Shown: in pieces, positions 48,416-59,263 of the stretch
Layout of the letters: each line of letters starts with the position of its first letter
Position numbering within the stretch: position 1 is the first letter of the stretch
Assembly: GCF_017377795.1 (NCBI RefSeq)
Contig: NZ_JAFRDR010000002.1
Coordinates: 620,001 to 684,000, forward strand
DNA length: 64,000 bases
Source of the DNA: Williamsia soli
GTDB lineage: Bacteria; Actinomycetota; Actinomycetes; Mycobacteriales; Mycobacteriaceae
Direction of reading: 5' to 3'
Notes under the pieces: generated by a model
What the model was told of the DNA's origin: nothing
The model's input: the letters and a program-made list of their open reading frames with translations, nothing else
The model's database searches: none
Program-made: the position numbers and the translations under genes

Positions 48416-49714
48416 TCACGGCCGCGCGGTCCCGGTGCTCCCTGACTCTGCGTCGAAGCCCGCCACCGGACCGATGACCACGATCGCCGGCGGCCGCACG
48501 TTCTGGGTGCGGGCGTCGACCGCGGCCTGCGACAGGGTGGACCGGACGAGTCGTTGACTGCCCAGCGTCGCGTTCTCGATGATCGCGACCGGGAGGTCGC
48601 CTGCCCGGCCACCGTCGATCAGCGCGGAGGTGAACACGTCGAGGCGTTCGACAGCCATCATGAGCACGATCGTGCCGCGCATCTGGGCCAGCGCGTGCCA
48701 GTTCACCAGGGAATCGGGATGCCCTGGCGGGATGTGTCCGGACACCACGACCACCTCGTGCGTGACGCCGCGATGGGTGACCGGGATCCCGGCCGCCGAC
48801 GGACCCGCGATGGCGCTCGTGATCCCCGGCACCACCGTCACCGGGACTCCTGCCGCCACGCAGGCTTCGAGTTCTTCGAACCCGCGACCGTAGACGTAGG
48901 GGTCGCCGCCCTTGAACCGGACCACGAACTTGCCCGCCCTCGCCCGCTTGACGAGAACGTCGTTGATCGCCTCCTGCTTCATCGCGCGGCCATAGGGCAC
49001 CTTCGCAGCATCGATGATCTCGACATGTGGCCCGAGCTCGGCCAGCAACGCGGGTGGCGCGAGCCGGTCCGCGACGACGACGTCGGCGGCGGCCAGCAAC
49101 CTGCGGCCCCGCACGGTGATCAGATCGGGATCACCCGGACCGCCACCGATCAATGCGACACCGGGCGGGTGTGGCTCGCGCGCCGCCGCCTCCAGGCCGG
49201 CGGCTCCCAACTCTCCCCCGCCGAGCGCCTGCCCGATGGCCGTACGGACGGCCGCCGAACGCCGGTGATCTCCTGCCGCAAGCACCCCGATCCGGAGCTG
49301 ATCGTGGGCCAGCGACGCGGGTGTCACCGCCGTCCCGTGCCGCGCATCGTCTGCGCGCACACAGAAGATTCGGCGCGATTGCGCTTCCGCGACCACCGCG
49401 GCGTTGACCTCTGCGTCGTCGGTGCACGCCAACGCATACCAGGCGCCCTCGAGATCACCGTCGCGGTACTTGCGAGTCTGTAGCGAGATCCCGGGGAAGG
49501 ACTCCACGGTGGGAGTCGCCTGCGGGGCGATCACATGGATGTCGGCGCCACTGTCGGCCAAGGTGCCCAGGCGGCGTTGTACGACCGATCCCGCGCCGAT
49601 GATGACCACCTTGCGTCCGGTGAGGTCGAGACCCACCAGATAGTGGTGATCCCCTTGGGAGTCACGGGACCCCGACTGCGCGTGCTGCGATGGGTTGAAC
49701 TCCGCCTTCGACAT
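48416..49714 (-). CDS. cysG: Fused precorrin-2 dehydrogenase/uroporphyrinogen-III methyltransferase
   Basis: A 432-aa tetrapyrrole enzyme that makes precorrin-2 and oxidises it toward sirohydrochlorin, the branch point for siroheme and cobalamin. The N-terminal half (about 20-160) is the NAD dehydrogenase (VVIIGAGSVVQRRLGTLAD). The C-terminal half (about 175-425) is SUMT: IGGGPGDPDLITVRGRRLL, FKGGDPYVYGRGFEE and ITSAIAGPSAAGIPVTHRG. ATG 49714 start; the frame is open upstream to 49882. It precedes efpA and follows cobB with a 112-nt gap. Confidence 0.93.
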   Translation of the reverse strand: MSKAEFNPSQHAQSGSRDSQGDHHYLVGLDLTGRKVVIIGAGSVVQRRLGTLADSGADIHVIAPQATPTVESFPGISLQTRKYRDGDLEGAWYALACTDDAEVNAAVVAEAQSRRIFCVRADDARHGTAVTPASLAHDQLRIGVLAAGDHRRSAAVRTAIGQALGGGELGAAGLEAAAREPHPPGVALIGGGPGDPDLITVRGRRLLAAADVVVADRLAPPALLAELGPHVEIIDAAKVPYGRAMKQEAINDVLVKRARAGKFVVRFKGGDPYVYGRGFEELEACVAAGVPVTVVPGITSAIAGPSAAGIPVTHRGVTHEVVVVSGHIPPGHPDSLVNWHALAQMRGTIVLMMAVERLDVFTSALIDGGRAGDLPVAIIENATLGSQRLVRSTLSQAAVDARTQNVRPPAIVVIGPVAGFDAESGSTGTARP

Positions 49715-49826
49715 GGGTAGACCGTACCCACGGCGCCGGGCGCCGCGGTGGCTCGGCCTCATGGCCGGGCCACCGAACTCGAAGCGGTGTAGAGCTCGAG
49801 GCGGTATGGCCCGATCATGGCCCAGG

Positions 49827-51239
49827 TCAGCGCTGGTGCACCCGGTCGACGGCTCGACGTGCCGCCCGCACGAAGCGTGCAATCCCCTGGGGATGGGCGG
49901 CCGGATGCGTGTGGAGGTAGGACGCGTGCACGCGGCCGGCGGTCCACCCCTCGGTCTGCGCCATGCCCTCTCGGCGCCAACCCCACGCCGACGGTGTCGT
50001 CCCGTCGACGGCGGCGACAGTGGTCCGATGGAACTCGTGCCCGCGCATCCGGGTCCCGGCGTCGAACAGGATCGAATCGGTCAGGGCGACCGCATCGCGG
50101 TAGCCGAGAGTCAGGGTCTTGCCGAATGTTCCACGTAGCGGGAGGATCCCGGCCATCGCATGATCGTCGAGGCTCTGCGCGAGATAGAGCAGTCCGGCGC
50201 ACTCGGCATGGATGGGGACACCCGCTCCGGCTGCGGCCCGGAGCTGGGTCAGCAACCGCCGATTCGCGGCCAGCGCCGCAGCGTGCTCCTCTGGGAATCC
50301 CCCGCCGATCACCACCGCACCGCAATCGGCGGGCAACAGATCCGACAGCGGATCGAACGGCACGACCTCGGCACCCGCAGCGGTGAGCAACTCGGTGTGT
50401 TCGGCATACCCGAAGGTGAAGGCGGCACCTGCGGCAACCGCGACAATGGGCGGCGGACCGCGGTACTCGTCGCGGTGTGCGCCGACCTCCACGGCCGGTG
50501 ACCACACCGGACCACTTCGACCTGCCCCGATATCCGCAGCGGCGATGATGGCGGGCAGATCCACAGCGCCACCGATCAACTCGGTCATGGCGTCGATGGC
50601 GGCAAGCGCCTCTGGACCGCGTTCGGCGGCGGGAATGAGCCCGAGGTGCCGCGAAGGGACCGCCATGCTCGCATTTCGCGGTACCGCTCCGAACACCTCG
50701 AGTCCGGCCCTGGCACACGCCTGCCGTAGGACCAGTTCATGTCTCGGCGACCCCACTCGGTTCAGGATCACACCTCGGATGTCGATGCCGGGATCGAAGC
50801 TGACGAAGCCGTGCAGGATCGCGGCCAAACTCTGACTGTGCCCGGAGGCATCGACGACGAGGATCACCGGAGCCCCGAGCAGCGCTGCCACCTGGGCTGT
50901 CGACCCAGGGGCCACCGCGGGCATGTGCTCCTCGGTGATGCGGCCGTCGAACAGCCCCATCACGCCCTCCACGACGGCGATGTCACAGCCGGCACTGCCG
51001 GAGCGGTAGAGCGGGCCGATCAGTTCTTCGCCCACGAGCACTGGGTCGAGGTTGCGACCCGGTCTGCCTGCGGCGAGGCCGTGATATCCGGGGTCGATGT
51101 AGTCGGGTCCGACCTTGAAAGGTGCAACCCGGTGCCCCGACCGCGCCAGCGCACCGATCAGACCGGTTGTCACGGTGGTCTTGCCGCTGCCGGAAGCAGG
51201 TGCGGCGATGACCACCGCCGGGGGTGCGCCGCTCACCAT
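49827..51239 (-). CDS. cobB: Cobyrinic acid a,c-diamide synthase
   Basis: Amidates carboxylates a and c of (hydrogeno)byrinic acid with glutamine and ATP. The 470-aa protein has a DTB-synthetase-like ATPase N terminus (APASGSGKTTVTTGLIG) and a C-terminal class I glutamine amidotransferase with nucleophile Cys in HAECAGLLYL and the His in HEFHRT. ATG 51239 overlaps the cobO stop by 7 nt. Both belong to the cobalamin operon chelatase-cobO-cobB. Confidence 0.95.
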   Translation of the reverse strand: MVSGAPPAVVIAAPASGSGKTTVTTGLIGALARSGHRVAPFKVGPDYIDPGYHGLAAGRPGRNLDPVLVGEELIGPLYRSGSAGCDIAVVEGVMGLFDGRITEEHMPAVAPGSTAQVAALLGAPVILVVDASGHSQSLAAILHGFVSFDPGIDIRGVILNRVGSPRHELVLRQACARAGLEVFGAVPRNASMAVPSRHLGLIPAAERGPEALAAIDAMTELIGGAVDLPAIIAAADIGAGRSGPVWSPAVEVGAHRDEYRGPPPIVAVAAGAAFTFGYAEHTELLTAAGAEVVPFDPLSDLLPADCGAVVIGGGFPEEHAAALAANRRLLTQLRAAAGAGVPIHAECAGLLYLAQSLDDHAMAGILPLRGTFGKTLTLGYRDAVALTDSILFDAGTRMRGHEFHRTTVAAVDGTTPSAWGWRREGMAQTEGWTAGRVHASYLHTHPAAHPQGIARFVRAARRAVDRVHQR

Positions 51240-51847
51240 TCGATTCCCCGCTGCCCTTTTCGACCGGCGTCCATCGGATGGCGGGTCTTCACCATCTCGG
51301 TCACGAGGTCTGCTGCGTCCACCAGAGCCGCCGGCGCACGACGGCCTGTGATCACGACATGTTGTTTTCCCTCACGTGCCCGCAGCACCTCGACCACATC
51401 GTCGACGTCTATCCAGCCCCAGTTCAGGGGGTAGGTGAACTCGTCGAGCACGTAGAACTGATGCGTCTGATCGATGATCCGGCGGCGGATCTCTGCCCAG
51501 CCCTGAGCCGCCTGCTCGGCATGTTCGGTCTCGCCGCCGGCGTGCCTGATCCACGACCAGCCCTCACCCATCTTGTGCCACTGCACCGGTCCGCCCTGGC
51601 CGGTCTCGGTGTGCAGTTGGCCGAGAGCGGTGAGGGCGGACTCTTCTCCGACCTTCCATTTCGCGCTCTTGACGAATTGGAAGACACCGATGTCGAGCCC
51701 CGCGTTCCATGCCCGCATGGCCATCCCGAACGCGGCCGTCGACTTGCCCTTGCCGTCTCCGGTGTGCACAGCAAGGACCGGCTGGTTGCGCCTTGCCCTG
51801 GTGGTCAGACCGTCGTCCGGAATGACCGATGGAACTCCCTGCGGCAC
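51233..51847 (-). CDS. cobO: Cob(I)yrinic acid a,c-diamide adenosyltransferase
   Basis: Adds the adenosyl group to the cobalt of the corrin. The 204-aa CobA/CobO-type enzyme has P-loop GDGKGKSTAAFGMAMRAW and the QFVKSAKWKVGEE block, with EFTYPLNWGWID typical of the group. I chose GTG 51847, which follows GAAGGGA by 6-7 nt and yields PQGVPSVIPDDGLTTRARRN, like mycobacterial CobO; the frame is open to 51898. It overlaps cobB. Confidence 0.94.
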   Translation of the reverse strand: MPQGVPSVIPDDGLTTRARRNQPVLAVHTGDGKGKSTAAFGMAMRAWNAGLDIGVFQFVKSAKWKVGEESALTALGQLHTETGQGGPVQWHKMGEGWSWIRHAGGETEHAEQAAQGWAEIRRRIIDQTHQFYVLDEFTYPLNWGWIDVDDVVEVLRAREGKQHVVITGRRAPAALVDAADLVTEMVKTRHPMDAGRKGQRGIEW

Positions 51848-51913
51848 AACATTTCCCTTCTGGAGGTTGGACTCCGCTCCGACCTGGCGCGAACCCAAAA
51901 CGGATGCCTGCGT

Positions 51914-53806
51914 TCAGGCCGCGGACCGGACGACGCCTGCGACTCCCCCGGCGGTCAGATCTGCGATCTGCACACATTCTCCACCGAGTTGACCAGCAAG
52001 CACCCGGGCGAGGCCCAGACGAACCATTCCCTGCTCGCAATCGATGACGATTGCCGAGGTGCCCTCCCGTCGGACGCGATCCGCCGCGGCACCGGCGCGC
52101 GCGAGCGCTGACGGCCCTGCGGTCGCTCTGCCATCGGTCAGCACCACCACGATCGGGCGTCGATTCGGCTCCTTGTGTCGGTTGCGCCGTACTACATCCC
52201 GAGCCGTCAGCAGACCTTCGGCAAGCGGTGTACGGCCACCGGTACGAAGCCCGGTCAGCCGGCGGACCGCGGCATCGACCGAACGAGTCGGCGGCACCGT
52301 GATCTCGGCGCCCGCTCCCCGTAGCGTCACCACGGCGACCCGGTCACGGCGTTGGTAAGAATCCCGGAGCATGGACACCACCGCCCCCGACACCGCATCG
52401 AGGCGCTTGCGGGCCGTCATCGACCCCGACAGATCGAGCACGAATACGACCAGGTTGCCCTCTTTGCCGCGCCGCAGTGCCCCGCGGATGTCCTGCGGCA
52501 ACACCTGCAGCCTGGTGCTTCGCCGCTCTAGGTGATTGTCCGCGGCAGCGAGCACCGTACCGATCAGGTGTATCCCGTTGCCGCCCTCCCGTACACCGCG
52601 CACCGCCTGACCGCGAATACTCTGCGACGCAGACCGTCGTCCGGGTTCACCGTTGCCGACGCCGCGCGCCTTGAGCGCCTTGACCGCTGCGCCACCTGCG
52701 GTCGGCGAGAATCCCGGACCGGGAGGCGACACGCCACCGCCACCGGGGCCGTCGGGATCGGGGTCGGGCTCCGGATCCGATTGCTGCGCGGACGATTCCG
52801 ACGGAGTGGGTCCCGCCGGCGGATCCTGTTCGGCGGTCGAGTCCGCGTCGGGGCGCGGAGTCTCGCTCGGGGCGGTCTGTTCATCCGCCTTGTCCATCGC
52901 GTCATCGAGTTGCTGTTCGGTGAGTCCGGGCTCGTCGAAAGGGTCGCGTCGACGGCGGTGTGGCAACGCCAGTTCCACCGCGCGCCGCACATCGATGTCT
53001 TCGACCCGCTCGGCACCCCGCCATGCCGCATGAGCCCGCGCGGTCCTCGCGACCACCAGATCGCCTCGCAGACCGTCGACCTCGAGTTCCATACAGATCG
53101 CGGCGATCCTGCGGAGCTGGCCCGGCGGCAACTCGACGGAGTCGAGATCCGCCCGCGCCCGCCCGATGGCTGCAGCGACTGCCGCGTCCTGGTCGGCGAA
53201 ACCGGCAGCAAACCCGGCCGGGTCCTGCTCGTAGGCCATCCGGCGTTCGATCACGGACACCCTCGTGGCGACCTCCCGGGGTGCGCTGACGTCCACCGCC
53301 AGCCCGAACCGGTCGAGGAGTTGCGGTCGCAACTCGCCTTCCTCTGGGTTCATCGTGCCGACGAGAACGAATCGGGCTGCCTGCGTGTGGGACACCCCGT
53401 CGCGTTCGATGACGACCCGCCCCGTGGCGGCCGCGTCGAGCAACACGTCGACCAGGTGATCCGCGAGCAGATTGACCTCGTCGATGTAGAGAACACCGCC
53501 ATCGGCGTTGGCCAACAGACCCGGCGTGAACGCCTTCTCACCTTCGGACAAGATCTTCTGGAGGTCGAGGGAGCCGATCACGCGGTCTTCGGTGGCACCG
53601 ATGGGCAATTCCACCACCGACGACGACGATCCCGGCAGCAGCGGACCGAGCGCGCGGACCACAGTCGTCTTGGCCGTGCCCTTTTCTCCCCGCACCAGCA
53701 CGCCGCCGATCTCCGGCGCGATGGCGGAAAGGATCAGGGCAAGCTTGAGTTGTTCCTGTTCAACGACCGCACTGAACGGAAAATGCGTGTCAGCGATGTG
53801 CGCCAC
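51914..53806 (-). CDS. Fused ChlI/ChlD-type metal chelatase subunit
   Basis: A 630-aa protein equivalent to Rv2850c. AAA+ domain (about 1-300) with Walker [13 protein letters not shown] and [10 protein letters not shown]; an acidic Pro/Asp/Gly-rich linker (about 310-385); and a C-terminal VWA domain (about 440-630) with the MIDAS motif DLSGSMT. This is an I-D fusion of the Mg-chelatase motor. No bacteriochlorophyll genes are present, and it stands next to cobO and cobB, so a cobalt chelatase role with a CobN subunit encoded elsewhere is likely. Start is GTG 53806, inside the 3' end of the upstream GNAT gene (17-nt overlap). Confidence 0.87.
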   Translation of the reverse strand: MAHIADTHFPFSAVVEQEQLKLALILSAIAPEIGGVLVRGEKGTAKTTVVRALGPLLPGSSSSVVELPIGATEDRVIGSLDLQKILSEGEKAFTPGLLANADGGVLYIDEVNLLADHLVDVLLDAAATGRVVIERDGVSHTQAARFVLVGTMNPEEGELRPQLLDRFGLAVDVSAPREVATRVSVIERRMAYEQDPAGFAAGFADQDAAVAAAIGRARADLDSVELPPGQLRRIAAICMELEVDGLRGDLVVARTARAHAAWRGAERVEDIDVRRAVELALPHRRRRDPFDEPGLTEQQLDDAMDKADEQTAPSETPRPDADSTAEQDPPAGPTPSESSAQQSDPEPDPDPDGPGGGGVSPPGPGFSPTAGGAAVKALKARGVGNGEPGRRSASQSIRGQAVRGVREGGNGIHLIGTVLAAADNHLERRSTRLQVLPQDIRGALRRGKEGNLVVFVLDLSGSMTARKRLDAVSGAVVSMLRDSYQRRDRVAVVTLRGAGAEITVPPTRSVDAAVRRLTGLRTGGRTPLAEGLLTARDVVRRNRHKEPNRRPIVVVLTDGRATAGPSALARAGAAADRVRREGTSAIVIDCEQGMVRLGLARVLAGQLGGECVQIADLTAGGVAGVVRSAA

Positions 53807-54248
53807 CGCGAATCATGGGAACGTGCGGGACACCGTCCAGCAGGTGTTCTTCGCCGTCGACCGTGAACCCGTGCTTGGCGTACATCTCGACGAGGTACGT
53901 CTGTGCGTGGATGCGGCAGATGTCCGATCCGACGTCGGCCAGCGCGGTCTGCAGAAGCCGGGTGGTGTGACCCTGCCCACGATGCGAGCGCTCGGTGCAC
54001 AGTCGGCCGATCCGGTACGACTTACCGCCGTCGTGCTCCTCGAGCAGGCGCAGAGTGCTGATGATCTCGCCGTCTTCCTCGAGCCACAGATGACGTGTGT
54101 CCTGGTCGAGATCACGTCCGTCGAGTTCGGCGTACGGGCACGACTGCTCGACGACGAACACCTCCACCCGCAGCTGCAAGATCTTGTACAGCGTCGACAT
54201 GTCGATGTCCTGGGCCCAATAACGGTGCAGGCTTGCAGTTGCGGTCAT
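53790..54248 (-). CDS. GNAT acetyltransferase (ElaA-like)
   Basis: A 152-aa GCN5-type N-acetyltransferase, as Rv2851c. [22 protein letters not shown] is the acetyl-CoA loop (R/QxxGxG/A), and [30 protein letters not shown] matches the ElaA subgroup. ATG 54248 is chosen; the frame is open upstream to 54368. Substrate unknown. It precedes the chelatase and follows mqo by 13 nt, so it is in the mqo-GNAT-chelatase-cobO-cobB series. Confidence 0.85.
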   Translation of the reverse strand: MTATASLHRYWAQDIDMSTLYKILQLRVEVFVVEQSCPYAELDGRDLDQDTRHLWLEEDGEIISTLRLLEEHDGGKSYRIGRLCTERSHRGQGHTTRLLQTALADVGSDICRIHAQTYLVEMYAKHGFTVDGEEHLLDGVPHVPMIRGGAHR

Positions 54249-54261
54249 ATGCAAGTGCCTA

Positions 54262-55818
54262 TCACACGGCGGTGGGCGTCGCCAGATGAGAATCTCCCTC
54301 ATCCGCAACCGAAGCCGGGGTGTCCTGCAGGCCCAGCACCTTCGACGTCCAATCCCACACCTGCGCAAACAGATCGGGATTGTCGTTCAGTTTCGAACCG
54401 AGCGACGGGATCATCTCGCCGAGCACGGGCTTCCAGGCCGTGAAGTGCTTCGGGAAACAACGCTCGAGCACGTCGAGCATCGCGGGCACCGCGGTCGAGG
54501 CACCGGGAGAGGCGCCCAGCAGGCCGGCAATGCTGCCGTCCTCGGCCGCCACGACAGCGGTTCCGAACTCCAGTGCACCGCCGCGGCCCTTCTTGCGGAT
54601 CACCTGGACACGCTGACCGGCGACGATCATCTCCCAGTCCTTGCCGTCCGCCCGCGGCACGAACTCGGAGAGCGTTTCGACCCGGTCGGCGGGTCCGGCA
54701 GCCAACTCGCTGATCAGGTACTTGAGGAGGCCGAACTCCTTGGGCGCGATCGACAGCATCGGCAGGACGTTGCCGGGCTTGACGGACGCGATGAGGTCGG
54801 TGTTCTTACCTTCTTTGAGGAATTTTGGCGACCAGCCGGCATACGGCCCGAACAGCAGTCCAGGTTTGCCGCCGATCACGCGAGTGTCCAAGTGCGGTAC
54901 CGACATCGGCGGTGCGCCGACCGCGGCCTTGCCGTACACCTTCGCTGCGTGCTCATCGATGAGGGCCGGGTCGGTACAGCGGAAGAAGGCACCGCTGACC
55001 GGGAATCCGCCGAACCCCTTCGCCTCTTTGATGCCCGACTTCTGCAGCAACTGTAGAGCCCCGCCACCGGCGCCCACGAAGACGAAACCGGCCTTGACGG
55101 TGGACTTTTCCTTCGTACGCAGATTCTTGACCTTGATCCGCCAGTTGCCATCCGACTCTTTGGTGATGTTCGTCACGGCGTGACCGAAGTTGACTGTCGC
55201 ACCGGCGTGCCCCAGGTAACCGATCAGCTGCTGGGTGAGGGCACCGAAGTCCACGTCGGTTCCGCCGTCGAACCAGTTCAGCGCCACCGGATCGGAAAAG
55301 TCCCGGCCCGCGGACATCAGCGGGAGCCGCTTGGTGAACTCAGCAGGATCGGTGATGTACTCCATCCCCTTGAACAGGGTTTCGCCTGCCAGATTGTCGT
55401 AGCGCTTGCGCAAGTAGTCGACGTTGGACTCGCCGTGCACGAAGCTGACGTGCGGGATGGGATTGATGAACTCGCTCGGATCCCGTAGCACCCCGGACTC
55501 CACGGAGTTCGCCCAGAACTGACGCGACACCTGGAACTGTTCGTTGATCGCGAGCGCCTTGGTGATGTCGACATCCCCGTCGGCGGTCTGCGGGGTGTAG
55601 TTCAATTCACACAACGCCGAGTGGCCGGTTCCTGCGTTGTTCCACGGATCGCTGCTTTCAGCGGCAGCGGCATCGAGGCGCTCGAACACTGTGATCGACC
55701 AGTCGGGCTGCAGCCGATGCAGAAGCGCACCCAGGGTGGCACTCATGATCCCGGCGCCTACCAGCACGATGTCGGTTGTGGTGACTGCGCCGTCGCGCGG
55801 GGTTGCAGACTCAGACAC
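54262..55818 (-). CDS. mqo: Malate:quinone oxidoreductase
   Basis: Membrane-associated FAD enzyme oxidising malate to oxaloacetate and reducing quinones, in the TCA cycle and respiration. The 518-aa length is standard. The FAD loop [19 protein letters not shown] is at about 18-36, [20 protein letters not shown] is the family hallmark, and [18 protein letters not shown] closes the protein. GTG 55818 start. It is divergent from the alpha/beta hydrolase gene across a 137-nt region that must contain both promoters. Confidence 0.97.
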   Translation of the reverse strand: MSESATPRDGAVTTTDIVLVGAGIMSATLGALLHRLQPDWSITVFERLDAAAAESSDPWNNAGTGHSALCELNYTPQTADGDVDITKALAINEQFQVSRQFWANSVESGVLRDPSEFINPIPHVSFVHGESNVDYLRKRYDNLAGETLFKGMEYITDPAEFTKRLPLMSAGRDFSDPVALNWFDGGTDVDFGALTQQLIGYLGHAGATVNFGHAVTNITKESDGNWRIKVKNLRTKEKSTVKAGFVFVGAGGGALQLLQKSGIKEAKGFGGFPVSGAFFRCTDPALIDEHAAKVYGKAAVGAPPMSVPHLDTRVIGGKPGLLFGPYAGWSPKFLKEGKNTDLIASVKPGNVLPMLSIAPKEFGLLKYLISELAAGPADRVETLSEFVPRADGKDWEMIVAGQRVQVIRKKGRGGALEFGTAVVAAEDGSIAGLLGASPGASTAVPAMLDVLERCFPKHFTAWKPVLGEMIPSLGSKLNDNPDLFAQVWDWTSKVLGLQDTPASVADEGDSHLATPTAV

Positions 55819-55955
55819 TCCAGCTCAACTTCCTGTTTCGGCGAACCTTCAGATGACTTTCATTGTTCCCTATCGGCGTCGGAAGACTGTAATGCGGTCG
55901 GCCGAAACCCGCACCATCTCCGGCCGCCCGACTCGCGCGCCTAGAGTGGGAAATC

Positions 55956-57005
55956 GTGGCCTCTTCCCGCTGGCAGCCCGATGTACTCGGCCCAGACTTC
56001 TCGGCATTGACCTTCGACCTCGGCAACGACCCCGACGGCGAGGGCCAGATCGCTGCGACCCTTATCCGGCACGAGCAGTCCACCGCCACCGCCGCCGTTC
56101 TGTACGTTCACGGCTTCACCGACTACTTCTTCCAGCGCCCGCTCGCGGAGTTCTTTGCGCAACGCGGATACGCGTTCTACGCGCTGGATCTGCGTAAGTG
56201 CGGGCGCTCGCAACGCCCCGGGCAGACGCCCCACCACATCACCGACCTGTCCATGTACGACGCAGAACTGGGGCTGGCGGCTGCGGAGATCAACGCCGCC
56301 GGCGGCGGCCGGCCCCTGTTGATCGCCGCGCATTCGACGGGCGGCCTGATCACCGCACTGTGGCTCGATCGACTCCGTCGTGGGCTCGATCGACCCCACC
56401 GTGGGCTCGATCGACCCCACCGTGATCCGACGGCAGGCAACCCCACCGGGCTGGTCCTCAACTCCCCCTGGTTCGACCTGCAGGGTGCCCCGATCCTGCG
56501 CAGCGCGGGGACCACGGTGGTGAACTCGGTAGCGCGGGTGCGCCCGCTGGCGACCATCCCCCGCAAGATCGCAGGCGCCTACGGCGAGAGCCTGCACAAC
56601 AGTGTGCACGGTGAGTGGGAGTACGACCTGAACTACAAACCGCTGCACGGCTATCCGGTGACGTTCGGATTCTTGAGCGCGGTACGCCGGGGCCACGCCA
56701 CGCTGCACCGAGGGCTCGACATCGGCGTCCCCTCCCTCGTGCTGCACTCGGACGCGACGACCTTGGCGGGATCGGCTGCCAACGGCGAGATCGCACACAT
56801 CGACACCGCCGACGGAGTCCTGGACACCCGCCAGATCGCGCGGTGGACCGGCTGCCTGGGCAATCGGGTCAGTGCGGTCCCGGTGCCCGGCGCGCGTCAC
56901 GATGTCTTCCTGTCCCGGCGGGGTGCCAGAGACACGGCATACACCGAGCTCGACAATTGGTTGCTGAGCAACGACGATCGGATACGAGGAGCCCTGCATG
57001 AGTGA
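55956..57005 (+). CDS. Alpha/beta hydrolase (serine hydrolase), Rv2854-like
   Basis: A 349-aa hydrolase, perhaps a lysophospholipase or esterase. The fold signature [20 protein letters not shown] (oxyanion/HG region) and the nucleophile Ser in [15 protein letters not shown] are seen, followed by a probable acid near LHSDAT and a His in GARHDVFLS. Beyond the nucleophile helix, residues about 136-155 hold a duplicated RGLDRPH unit from a DNA tandem repeat. GTG 55956 start. Its stop overlaps the mtr start by 8 nt, so the two genes are coupled; the same pair occurs in mycobacteria. Confidence 0.87.
   Translation: MASSRWQPDVLGPDFSALTFDLGNDPDGEGQIAATLIRHEQSTATAAVLYVHGFTDYFFQRPLAEFFAQRGYAFYALDLRKCGRSQRPGQTPHHITDLSMYDAELGLAAAEINAAGGGRPLLIAAHSTGGLITALWLDRLRRGLDRPHRGLDRPHRDPTAGNPTGLVLNSPWFDLQGAPILRSAGTTVVNSVARVRPLATIPRKIAGAYGESLHNSVHGEWEYDLNYKPLHGYPVTFGFLSAVRRGHATLHRGLDIGVPSLVLHSDATTLAGSAANGEIAHIDTADGVLDTRQIARWTGCLGNRVSAVPVPGARHDVFLSRRGARDTAYTELDNWLLSNDDRIRGALHE
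56359..56421 (+). repeat. 21-nt tandem repeat inside the hydrolase gene
   Basis: Two identical 21-nt units at 56380-56400 and 56401-56421, preceded by a diverged unit at 56359-56379 that shares GGCTCGATCGAC. The in-frame repeats add RGLDRPH heptads right after the nucleophile helix. Because 21 is divisible by three, the reading frame is kept. Likely a slippage-prone, recent expansion. Confidence 0.9.
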
Positions 57006-58392
57006 GTCCACATCGGTTGACCTGGCCATCATCGGCTCGGGTACGGGAAACTCGATCCCTGACGAGCGGTTCGCCGATCAGAAGATCGCGATCTTCGAAG
57101 AGAGCATCTACGGCGGAACCTGCCTCAATGTCGGATGTATACCGACGAAGATGTTCGTCTACGCGGCCGAGGTGGCCGAAACCATTCGCGAAGGCGAGCG
57201 GCTGGGTGTCACCGGCTCCGTCGACAAGGTCGACTGGCCGGGCATCGTGAACCGGGTCTTCGGCCGAATCGATCCGATCTCCGCGGGCGGCAAGCGCTAC
57301 CGGGTCGAGGACTGCGACAACATCACCGTCTACAGCAGTCACGTCGTCTTCGACGGAGTCGACTCCGAGGGCCGCTACCGGCTGCGAACCAGCGCAGGCG
57401 AGTTGGTGTTGGCGTCCCGGGTCGTCATCGCCTCCGGCTCCAGGCCGGTCATCCCGGACATCATCGCCGACAGTGGGGTGAGGTACCACACGAACGACGA
57501 CGTCATGCGGCTACCGGAACTGCCGGAGCGACTCATCATCGTCGGTAGCGGCTACATCGCCGCGGAGTTCGCGCATGTGTTCGGTGCGCTGGGGTCGAAG
57601 GTCTCCGTCATCGCCCGCAGCGGCGCACTGCTCCGAACCCAGGACCCGGACATCTCGGCGCGCTTCACCGAGATCGCCTCGGCCGCATGGGATGTGCACT
57701 TCAATGCAGCGATCACCGCTGTCGAGTCCGTCGACGGCGCGATTCGCATCACGCTCGTCGACGACACCGTGCTCGAGGCGGACGCGCTTCTTGTCGCGGT
57801 CGGTCGGGTACCGAACTCCGACAGGATCGGCCTCGAGTCGATCGGCCTCGAGGTCGACGAAGACGGTCGCATCGAGCGGGACTCCTATGGCCGGACCGCG
57901 GCCCGCGGAGTATGGACGCTGGGAGATGTCAGCTCGCCGTACCAACTCAAGCACGTGGCCAATCACGAGGGCCGGGTCGTCCAGGCAAATCTGCTGCGGG
58001 GCTGGGACAGTGCGGATCTGCAGCCCTTCGATCTCCGCTTCGTGCCCGCGGCGGTGTTCACCCATCCGCAGATCGCTTCGGTCGGGATGAACGAAACCGA
58101 GGCCCGCGACGCCGGCCTCGACATCACCGTCAAGGTGCAGAACTACGGCGACGTCGCCTACGGCTGGGCGATGGAGGACAAGACCGGTCTGTGCAAGCTG
58201 ATTGCCGAGAAGGGCACGGGCCGACTGCTCGGCGCCCACATCATCGGCCCGCAAGCACCCTCGATCGTCCAGCCGGTGATCCAGGCGATGTCATTCGGGC
58301 TCGACGCCGCCACGATGGCTCGCGGCCAGTACTGGATCCACCCAGGTATGCCCGAGGTCTTGGAGAACGCGCTGCTCGGGCTCGAGATCTGA
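56998..58392 (+). CDS. mtr: Mycothione reductase
   Basis: NADPH flavoprotein disulfide reductase that keeps mycothiol reduced. The 464-aa protein has the redox pair in [13 protein letters not shown] (Cys-x4-Cys), the FAD loop IIGSGTGNS, the NAD(P) loop [13 protein letters not shown] and the C-terminal catalytic His-Glu in [20 protein letters not shown] 56998 overlaps the hydrolase stop. It is evidence for mycothiol in the organism. It converges with the next gene (14-nt gap, no terminator seen). Confidence 0.96.
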   Translation: MSESTSVDLAIIGSGTGNSIPDERFADQKIAIFEESIYGGTCLNVGCIPTKMFVYAAEVAETIREGERLGVTGSVDKVDWPGIVNRVFGRIDPISAGGKRYRVEDCDNITVYSSHVVFDGVDSEGRYRLRTSAGELVLASRVVIASGSRPVIPDIIADSGVRYHTNDDVMRLPELPERLIIVGSGYIAAEFAHVFGALGSKVSVIARSGALLRTQDPDISARFTEIASAAWDVHFNAAITAVESVDGAIRITLVDDTVLEADALLVAVGRVPNSDRIGLESIGLEVDEDGRIERDSYGRTAARGVWTLGDVSSPYQLKHVANHEGRVVQANLLRGWDSADLQPFDLRFVPAAVFTHPQIASVGMNETEARDAGLDITVKVQNYGDVAYGWAMEDKTGLCKLIAEKGTGRLLGAHIIGPQAPSIVQPVIQAMSFGLDAATMARGQYWIHPGMPEVLENALLGLEI

Positions 58393-58406
58393 GGGCTGTC
58401 AGTAGA

Positions 58407-59228
58407 TCACCAGAGCGCTGACCGCAAGGCGATCTCGCTCGCCAGCGCTGCTGGTGCGTTCTGGGGGATCCAGTGATCGACGCCCTCCAGCGCCGCGAAT
58501 CGATAGTCGGAGTACACGAATCGACTACTCCCCTGCGCCTGCTCCCGGCCCAGCGCGTCATCGCCGTCGCCCCACAACACCGTGGTCGGCGCCTCGATCG
58601 GAGGGCAGGCGAGGTTCGCTTTGATGTCGCCGGTGAAGTTGGCGCGATACCAGTTCAGGGCTGCGGTCAGAGCCGGCCGCTCGGTGAGCGGCAGCACACT
58701 GTCGTCGGGGACCAACTCGCGCAGGATCTTCGCGTCGTCGGCCAATAGCGTGTCCTCGGCGTCGGGCTTCACGAAATCGAGGATGTAGGACGATCGACCG
58801 CGTTGATCACTGCTCGCCAGCGATGCTGCGATGGCCGAGGGATGTCCGACGCTGACGGCGACCAACCCGGTGACACGGTTCGGGTAGTGCCCAGCCAGGT
58901 GCCACGCGACCAGCGATCCGAAGTCGTGCCCCACGACCATCGTGTACCCGACACCGAGCGCATCCAGGATGCCGACAGCATCGGATGCGAGGTGTCGAAG
59001 CTGGTACGCATCGACCTCATCGGGCCTGGCAGCTGGTGAGTATCCGCGCTGATCCGGGACGATCGTACGCAGGCCGGAGTCGTGCAGTCTCCCGACCACC
59101 GTATCGAAACAGGCTCCGGTATTGGGGAATCCGTGCAACAACAACACTGTCGGTCCGTTGTCCGGTCCCCCGATCCGGACGTCGAACTCAAGTTCACCGA
59201 CGGTGATGGTGCGATGTTCGATGCTCAC
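58407..59228 (-). CDS. Alpha/beta hydrolase, epoxide hydrolase-like
   Basis: A 273-aa hydrolase with HGFPNTGACFDTVV (oxyanion region), DQRGYSPAARPDEVDAYQLRHLASD and the nucleophile Asp in VVGHDFGSLVAWHLA, which is the pattern of epoxide hydrolases/haloalkane dehalogenases (Asp rather than Ser). The late His lies in GVDHWIPQNAP. Substrate unknown. It stands between mtr (convergent) and cobQ with a 35-nt gap. Confidence 0.85.
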   Translation of the reverse strand: MSIEHRTITVGELEFDVRIGGPDNGPTVLLLHGFPNTGACFDTVVGRLHDSGLRTIVPDQRGYSPAARPDEVDAYQLRHLASDAVGILDALGVGYTMVVGHDFGSLVAWHLAGHYPNRVTGLVAVSVGHPSAIAASLASSDQRGRSSYILDFVKPDAEDTLLADDAKILRELVPDDSVLPLTERPALTAALNWYRANFTGDIKANLACPPIEAPTTVLWGDGDDALGREQAQGSSRFVYSDYRFAALEGVDHWIPQNAPAALASEIALRSALW

Positions 59229-59263
59229 CCGGCCAGCCTACGTGTCGACCCGTTGGCGGCGGG

